Source: CAMAPP01 sp046153685 (GTDB lineage Bacteria > Pseudomonadota > Alphaproteobacteria > CADEGL01). From it: a stretch of 11,847 nt of DNA. A program made the position numbers and the translations under genes. The notes under the pieces were generated by a model. That model was not told the DNA's origin. It was given only the letters and a program-made list of their open reading frames with translations, and did not search any database. The first letter of the stretch is position 1; each line of letters begins with the position of its first letter. Positions 7,185 to 11,847 of this stretch are shown here, one piece after another. The DNA lies in contig JBJXGH010000036.1 in NCBI GenBank assembly GCA_046153685.1, positions 1-11,847 on the forward strand, written 5' to 3'.

Positions 7185-8330
7185 TCACAGAACCTGTAAT
7201 TCGAGATCGCCACCCGACAGGCATTCAAGGCCCGATTCGGTCAGGACATAGGCCCCGCCGAGCAGATAGCTGTGCGCGCCCTTGAGCGCGCTGGTATGCA
7301 GTACCATCGAGCAATTGGCGGGAAAGGTCGCGCCCGAGCCGCCGGTGATGTCGAGGCCGTCGAGCCAGGTCGGCGGAAAAGCCGCGGAGACGCCGTAACC
7401 GAACCGCGCGAGGGCGGCGGCGTCGAACCCCGCCGCTCTCAGCACGGCGAACGCCGCCTCCTCGGCCTTGGCGGCGGGCGCGCCGACCTTCACTTCGCGG
7501 CAGCCGGCGCGCAGCGAGGCCAGGGTCACGTCGTAAGCGCGGCGTTCCTCGGCACCCGGCTCGCCCATCCAAAGCGTCTGCATGGTGACCGCGTGATAAC
7601 GCCGGCGGACTCCGGCGAATTCAGTCTTGATCGGTTCGCCGGGAGCGAGCTTGCGCGCGGTCGGGGTGCGATGGCTGCCGCGCGTGCGCGTGCCGGTTGC
7701 AAGCCAGGTCGGCATGGCGGGGTATTCGCTGCCCGAGGCGCGCAATGCGGCCTCGATTTCGCCCGCAAGCTCGATCTCGGTCATGCCCGGCCGGGCGGCG
7801 CGGCGCAGGCGGGCCAGGCCCGCCTCGGCGCATTGTGCGGCCTCGCGGACATAGGCGAGCTCTTGCGACGATTTGACGAGGCGCACCGCCTCGATGACGG
7901 CGCCCGCATCGGCCAGGCGGCGCGGGGCAAGGGCTTGCGCAAGTCGCAAAGCCGCGGCGCCGGGTAACGCATAGGTGTTCCAGCCCACGCCCACGCTGCC
8001 ATTCGTGCCCGCGAACTCGGCCACGGCTCCCGCAATAAGCGCGACGGGGTCGTCGCGGCCATGATGGTACACGCGCTGATCGGCGATCCAGCTGCCGTCC
8101 TCGGCGTTTTCGCGATCGACATCGCGGTACACGAAGATCGCATTGCCTTCGCGCCCGAAGATCAGAGCCTGCAGGCTGAACTGGGTGTGGGCGTCGTAGC
8201 CCGCGAGGTAATAGAGATGATCGGGCGCGATCGCGACGCAGGCATCGAGCCCCGCGGCCGCGAGCGCCGCCTGGGTGCGGCGCAGCCGGCCGCGATATTC
8301 TTCGGCGCTGAAAGGACGATCGGAGGTCAT
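7185..8330 (-). CDS. M24 (pita-bread) family hydrolase, creatinase/ectoine-hydrolase-like
   Basis: This 381-residue protein has the two-part M24 layout: a creatinase-type N-terminal domain (about 1-150, with CVAIAPDHLYYLAGYD) and a C-terminal pita-bread domain (about 155-381, from SSQELAYVREAAQCAEAG). H220 in GSHRTPTARKLAPGE aligns with the catalytic His of creatinase in GAHN. The metal ligands of true aminopeptidases (two Asp, His, two Glu) are missing: the DxG...D stretch reads EFAGVRRRYHAVTMQTLWMG and the late Glu region reads HSYLLGGAYVLTESG. This resembles the metal-free creatinase and ectoine hydrolase (EutD/DoeA) branch, which opens C-N bonds of small cyclic or guanidino compounds, rather than a peptidase. 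It starts 6 nt after the stop of the second PhyH gene, implying translational coupling. An inactive or repurposed enzyme cannot be excluded. Confidence 0.87.
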   Translation of the reverse strand: MTSDRPFSAEEYRGRLRRTQAALAAAGLDACVAIAPDHLYYLAGYDAHTQFSLQALIFGREGNAIFVYRDVDRENAEDGSWIADQRVYHHGRDDPVALIAGAVAEFAGTNGSVGVGWNTYALPGAAALRLAQALAPRRLADAGAVIEAVRLVKSSQELAYVREAAQCAEAGLARLRRAARPGMTEIELAGEIEAALRASGSEYPAMPTWLATGTRTRGSHRTPTARKLAPGEPIKTEFAGVRRRYHAVTMQTLWMGEPGAEERRAYDVTLASLRAGCREVKVGAPAAKAEEAAFAVLRAAGFDAAALARFGYGVSAAFPPTWLDGLDITGGSGATFPANCSMVLHTSALKGAHSYLLGGAYVLTESGLECLSGGDLELQVL

Positions 8331-8336
8331 GGCGTT

Positions 8337-9197
8337 TTAGCTCTGCGGCCAGGCGAGAGGGAAATGCGGCCCGTCGAAGGGTCGGCCGGGCTCGTGCCCG
8401 GTATGACGCAAATCGGGGTCGGTGCCGCCGAGCTTGTCGGGGCAATAGATCGTGCCTTCGCCGGTATAGCGCGCGGCGAGAACGCGCAGGCGCTGGCCTT
8501 CGGCCAAATTGCCCGAGCCGCCATGCACCACCGTGCCGCTGAACACCAGGCAATCGCCCGGCTCCATCTCCCAGGCCAGGAAATCGTAGCGCTCTGGATG
8601 GGTATCGATATCGGGAATGCGGTCGAGCGCAGCCTCGCCCCGCGCGCGCGTATCGGGAGCGCTTTCAAAGGCATGCGTGCCCGCGCCGTCGGCAAAGAAG
8701 CTTTCGCGGTAGAACGTGGTATTCCAAGCCGTCGAGCCGCGCACGAATTCGAGCGCGCTTGCCCGCGGCACTGGATCGAGCGGCAGCCATAGGCTGCACA
8801 CCGCTTGGCCCTCGACGCACCAATAGGGCTGATCCTGGTGCCAAGGCGTGCGCGCCCGCGTGCCGGAGGTGCGATAGAACATGCTGTCATAGAACACGCG
8901 CGCGGTGCGCGACGCCATCATGCGCGCGGCGATCTGTCCCGCGGGCGAGTGGACGAGAACGCGCTCGAATTCCGGAATGCGTTCCCAGTTCGCGACATCG
9001 TTGAAGAACACGTGGCCGACATCGTCCTTGGCATAGGTATGGGCGTAGGGACCGGGCTCGCGCAGATTGCGCTCGGCGCCCGCGCGCGCAAGCTCAAGCC
9101 AATCCTCGTCGAATTTGCGCCTGAGACACACGACGCCGTCGCGCCGGAAGGCGGCGACATCGTCCTCGGCGATAGGGGTCAGGGGCTCTTGATTCAC
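8337..9197 (-). CDS. Phytanoyl-CoA dioxygenase (PhyH) family Fe(II)/2-oxoglutarate oxygenase, copy 2
   Basis: This 286-residue paralogue of the PhyH enzyme at 6287-7120 shares its layout: GPYAHT (49-54), WHQDQ giving H120 and D122, distal H225 in VVHGGSGN, and R238 in RVLAARYTGE matching R228 of copy 1 position for position. All residues for Fe(II)/2-oxoglutarate hydroxylation are present. The region between the metal motifs differs strongly between the two copies, so they probably act on different substrates or positions. The start is GTG at 9197, supported by GGAG (9203-9206) five nt upstream; the overlapping ATG at 9199 is out of frame and followed at once by a stop. It lies 33 nt after the M20 gene and 6 nt before the M24 gene. 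It lacks the ectoine-hydroxylase signature, and its substrate is unknown. Confidence 0.9.
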   Translation of the reverse strand: MNQEPLTPIAEDDVAAFRRDGVVCLRRKFDEDWLELARAGAERNLREPGPYAHTYAKDDVGHVFFNDVANWERIPEFERVLVHSPAGQIAARMMASRTARVFYDSMFYRTSGTRARTPWHQDQPYWCVEGQAVCSLWLPLDPVPRASALEFVRGSTAWNTTFYRESFFADGAGTHAFESAPDTRARGEAALDRIPDIDTHPERYDFLAWEMEPGDCLVFSGTVVHGGSGNLAEGQRLRVLAARYTGEGTIYCPDKLGGTDPDLRHTGHEPGRPFDGPHFPLAWPQS

Positions 9198-9230
9198 ATG
9201 GGCTCCGCTGCGGGCAATCTGGGCCGGCTG

Positions 9231-10424
9231 TCAGCTTTTCGCGTTCAGGAAACGCTCGGTCGCGGCCAGCAGAACGGCGGCGCCGATCGGGATCGCGCGC
9301 TCGTCCACCGCGAATTGCGGGTGGTGAAGGGGATGAATCATGCCTGCGTCCTCGTTGCGGATGCCGAGCCGCATCATCATCCCCGGAACCTCGCGCACAT
9401 AAAATGCGAAATCCTCGCTGCCCATGGACGGCCGACGCACCTCGCGCACCCTGTCGGGGCCGAGAATTTCCACGGCGGATATACGCACCAACTCGGTCAT
9501 CGCGGGATCGTTGTAGAGCACGGGTTCGCCCGTGCGGGTGTCGAGCGTCGCCTCCGCGCCATTCGCGCGCGCGACATTCTCGGCGATTTCCGCCATCAGA
9601 CGCACGACTTCGCCGCGCAACGCCTCGTCGAGCACGCGCAGGGTGCCGAGGATCGTGCACTTGTCGGCGATGATGTTGGATGCGGTGCCGCCCTCGATGC
9701 GACCGATCGTGACCACTACCGGCTCCAGGGGATCGGTCCGGCGACTGCGGATCTTCTGCAACTCGCTGACAATGGCGCAGGTAGCCGCTATGGCATCGAT
9801 GCCGAGATGCGGGCGCGCGGCGTGGCTGGCCCGGCCGCGCACCGTGATTGTGAATTCCTGCCCGCCCGCCAGCAAGGCCCCCGCGCGCACGCCGATCGAC
9901 CCCACGGGTATTTCCGGATCGACATGGAGCGACAGGATACCGTCCACGCCCTTGAGGTGGCCTGCCTTGATGACCTCGGGCGCACCGACAGGTTCCTTTT
10001 CCTCGGCCGGCTGGAATATGACGCGGACCGTGCCGGGCAGTTCGGCGCGCCTGCGATGGAGTTCGAGCGCCACGCCGAGAACGATGGCCGTGTGAACGTC
10101 GTGACCGCAGGCATGCATCACGCCTGGATTTTGCGAAGCGAAGGGCAGGTCCGGCCGGTTTTCCTGGATGGGCAGCGCATCCATGTCGCCGCGCAGAGCG
10201 AGAGTGCGCCCGGGCTTGCCGCCCCGAATTGTGGCGACGATGCCCGTGTTGAACACGGATACCAGGTCCGAAACGCCGGCGGTTCGAAGCGTCCGCGCGA
10301 CCAAATCGGCGGTGTTGTGCTCATCGTGCGACAATTCGGGATTGCGATGGATTTGCCGGCGCACCTCGACCATCCGCGCGGCCAATTCGCGGCCGATATT
10401 GGCGGGCAGCGTGCCGTCGCTCAT
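9231..10424 (-). CDS. M20D family amidohydrolase (N-acyl-amino-acid/hippurate hydrolase type)
   Basis: This 397-residue metallo-amidohydrolase would remove an acyl group from an N-acylated amino acid or related amide in the cytoplasm. Family motifs run in order: RGDMDALP (78-85, with D82), HACGHD (104-109, with metal ligands C106 and H108), FQPAEE (137-142, with E141/E142), HVDP (H167), a dimerisation domain around 180-290 with GRASHAARPHLGID, then MGSEDF (334-339) and GMIHPLHHP (361-369). All expected M20D metal and catalytic residues are present. ATG 10424 (MSDGTLPAN) is chosen because the family fold begins right after it; a longer frame to 10577 would run 139 nt into the upstream racemase gene and adds only an Arg-rich tail. 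It starts 14 nt after the racemase stop, so the two are almost certainly co-transcribed. The acyl substrate is unknown. Confidence 0.93.
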   Translation of the reverse strand: MSDGTLPANIGRELAARMVEVRRQIHRNPELSHDEHNTADLVARTLRTAGVSDLVSVFNTGIVATIRGGKPGRTLALRGDMDALPIQENRPDLPFASQNPGVMHACGHDVHTAIVLGVALELHRRRAELPGTVRVIFQPAEEKEPVGAPEVIKAGHLKGVDGILSLHVDPEIPVGSIGVRAGALLAGGQEFTITVRGRASHAARPHLGIDAIAATCAIVSELQKIRSRRTDPLEPVVVTIGRIEGGTASNIIADKCTILGTLRVLDEALRGEVVRLMAEIAENVARANGAEATLDTRTGEPVLYNDPAMTELVRISAVEILGPDRVREVRRPSMGSEDFAFYVREVPGMMMRLGIRNEDAGMIHPLHHPQFAVDERAIPIGAAVLLAATERFLNAKS

Positions 10425-10438
10425 CGTGCGCGCCGCCG

Positions 10439-11847
10439 TTACTCGGCGGCGGCGCGGGCCAGGGCCGGGCGCTCGGCCACCGACCACATCACGAGGTCGG
10501 AGAGAGAGAGAGAATCGAAGACCGGCAGCCCGGTATGCGCCCGAACGGCGTCGGACGCCGAGGGGAAGCCCGCGCATTCGAAGACCAGGGCGCGAATATC
10601 GGGGTGTTTGGCGCGCACGCGATCGACTGCGGCAATGACATCGCGGGCCAGCATGGCCATGTCGAGCTTGGGCACGGGCGCTGCCATTTGACGCCAGGAT
10701 TCTGTGCCCTGGATGCCATCGACCACGACCGGGCTATCGGCGAGCGTCCAGCCCGCGCCCTGGCACTGCTTTTCGGTCAGCCGCGTCGCGTCATAGGTCA
10801 GCACGGCCAGTTTCGCACCCGGCGGAATGATGCGCGCGACGAAGGGCACGAACAGCAGGCTCGAGGTCGCGACGGGCACGGGCACGGCCTTGGCGAGGCT
10901 GTGCTGGAAGATGCTGGTGAAGCCGCAGGTCGTGACAATGGCGCGGCAGCCCTGGCGCACCAGTTCCTTCGCGCAATCAATATAGGCGCCTTCGACCGAA
11001 ACATCGCCGCGCGTTACATTGTCGGTCCACGCGCCCGGGACTTGCAGCCAATTGGGCGCGTAGGGATAGGACGCGGGATCGGTTACCGAGCCTGGCACGT
11101 CCACCGGGCCGTGCATGAGGCGGAGGATGCCGAGCATTCCCGGATCGTCGCCGGTGCTCGCGCGCGCCTTGGGCGGCGCCACGCGGCCTTGGCGGGGCAG
11201 GACGGCGCCCATGACGAGGCGCTGGAGGGTCGAGAAATCGACGACCGGCAAGCCGGTCTCGCGCCGCACGGCCGCGGCGGCAACGGGAAAGGCCGAACAT
11301 TCGAGCACGATAGCGGCGATATCGGGATGCTTGGCGATCAGCTTGTTCGTGGCCGCGCTGACATCGCGTTCGAGCATGGCGACGGTGAACTTCGGGTCGG
11401 GCTTGGCCATTTCCGACCAGGATTCGCTACCCTCGATGCCGATCACGGCCACGGGCATATCCTTGGCCGACCAACCCGCGCCGTTGAAATGCACCTCGCC
11501 TAGCGCCGTGGCGTCGTAGGTCACAAGGCCGAGTTTTTTGCCAGGCGCAAGCAGGCGCGCCATCAGCGGCACCAGAGACAGACTCGACATGGCGACCGGC
11601 ACGTTCACCGCCGCCGAAACCAGTTTCTGAAACCGCGCGGTGAAGCCGCAATTGGTCGTGAGCGCCGCCACGCCCGCGCGCTCCATCTCGCGGGCGGTCG
11701 CGATGTAGGATTCGACGATCGACATGTCCGCGCCGACCACGTTTTGCGTCCAGGCGCCGGGCACCGTCTTGTAATGCACGGGAAAAGCGAAGGTCGCCGG
11801 ATCGGCGATGGCGCCCGGCAGCCGGATCGGCGTGTGCTCAAGCAACA
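10439..11847 (-). CDS. Fused two-domain Asp/Glu racemase family protein (5' end cut by window edge)
   Basis: At least 468 residues are visible, about twice the usual length (roughly 230-240), because two racemase domains are joined head to tail (counting from TTG at 11845: about 1-216 and 236-457, with a basic linker RQGRVAPPKARAS). Domain 1 has C66 in TTNCGFT and C183 in LECSAFP; domain 2 has C307 in TTCGFT and C424 in FECAGFP. Both keep the two-cysteine arrangement used for proton transfer in this superfamily, 117 residues apart. Shared motifs VPGAW, TYDAT and ESW are offset by exactly 241. The first visible codon is probably not the true start: domain 2 opens with MLGILRLMHGP, and the equivalent first residues of domain 1 lie beyond the edge. 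The family covers aspartate, glutamate and hydantoin racemases, arylmalonate decarboxylases and EutA-like proteins; MurI is not indicated. It is the most upstream gene seen in the operon. Confidence 0.88.
   Translation of the reverse strand, partial: LLEHTPIRLPGAIADPATFAFPVHYKTVPGAWTQNVVGADMSIVESYIATAREMERAGVAALTTNCGFTARFQKLVSAAVNVPVAMSSLSLVPLMARLLAPGKKLGLVTYDATALGEVHFNGAGWSAKDMPVAVIGIEGSESWSEMAKPDPKFTVAMLERDVSAATNKLIAKHPDIAAIVLECSAFPVAAAAVRRETGLPVVDFSTLQRLVMGAVLPRQGRVAPPKARASTGDDPGMLGILRLMHGPVDVPGSVTDPASYPYAPNWLQVPGAWTDNVTRGDVSVEGAYIDCAKELVRQGCRAIVTTCGFTSIFQHSLAKAVPVPVATSSLLFVPFVARIIPPGAKLAVLTYDATRLTEKQCQGAGWTLADSPVVVDGIQGTESWRQMAAPVPKLDMAMLARDVIAAVDRVRAKHPDIRALVFECAGFPSASDAVRAHTGLPVFDSLSLSDLVMWSVAERPALARAAAE
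10500..10513. repeat. (GA)7 dinucleotide repeat inside the racemase gene
   Basis: Fourteen nt of perfect GA repeat (TC on the coding strand) encode the alternating SLSLS at residues 445-449 of the visible racemase, about 20 codons before its stop. Dinucleotide runs of this length can slip during replication; a slip would shift the frame and alter only the last 20 or so residues. Confidence 0.8.

Noticed and set aside
6287..9197. Calling either PhyH enzyme ectoine hydroxylase (EctD)
   Set aside because: The EctD signature following the WHxD motif is missing in both, and no ectABC genes are in view.
10425..10577. Longer M20 amidohydrolase start at 10577
   Set aside because: It would overlap the racemase gene by 139 nt and add about 50 Arg/Gly-rich residues unlike the family. 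ATG 10424 fits the family start.
8805..10691. A 628-codon open frame on the plus strand
   Set aside because: It lies antisense across the second PhyH gene and the whole M20 gene, both of which show complete family motifs. Its translation has no recognisable domain. Long antisense frames are expected in GC-rich DNA with strong third-position bias.
10439..11847. Glutamate racemase MurI for cell-wall synthesis
   Set aside because: The motifs TTNCGFT and ECSAFP, the tandem fusion and the catabolic operon context do not match MurI, which is a single-domain protein with different signature segments.

Overview
The window is gene-dense and GC-rich, with short or no gaps between genes. Its gene families (PuuB-type FAD oxidoreductase, crotonase, PAS-array hybrid histidine kinase with a GGIAHDFNN H-box, phytanoyl-CoA dioxygenase-like enzymes, M20 and M24 amidohydrolases, Asp/Glu racemase) fit a metabolically versatile Alphaproteobacterium. 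That placement is an inference from style and content; there is no rRNA or other phylogenetic marker here.

Left part (1-1733, minus strand): an FAD-dependent amine/amino-acid oxidoreductase is followed 41 nt later by a small ABM-like (dimeric alpha-beta barrel) protein. A possible next gene starts just before the left edge. A 124-nt divergent spacer (1734-1857) separates this pair from a plus-strand enoyl-CoA hydratase with an intact Glu/Glu dyad.

Middle (2666-6088, minus strand): one very large membrane-anchored hybrid sensor kinase has two TM helices, a HAMP-like linker, five PAS domains in almost perfect 118-residue register, HisKA/HATPase and a C-terminal receiver. Its 3' end overlaps the hydratase gene tail-to-tail by 14 nt. 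It is set off from the right-hand genes by a 198-nt spacer.

Right part (6287-11847, minus strand): an apparent five-gene operon reads, in transcription order, a fused two-domain Asp/Glu racemase (5' end cut by the window edge), an M20 amidohydrolase, a PhyH-family Fe(II)/2-oxoglutarate dioxygenase, an M24 creatinase/ectoine-hydrolase-like enzyme, and a second PhyH dioxygenase. Gaps are 6-64 nt. This looks like a catabolic pathway for a small, probably chiral, N-acylated or cyclic amino-acid-type compound: epimerise, hydroxylate, open or hydrolyse, deacylate. The combination recalls ectoine utilisation (racemase-like EutA, M24 EutD) but lacks EutB, EutC and EutE homologues in view, and the dioxygenases lack the ectoine-hydroxylase signature. 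The substrate is unknown, and this is the most interesting part of the window.

No tRNA, rRNA, CRISPR array, insertion sequence or prophage gene was seen, and no gene-free stretch exceeds 200 nt.
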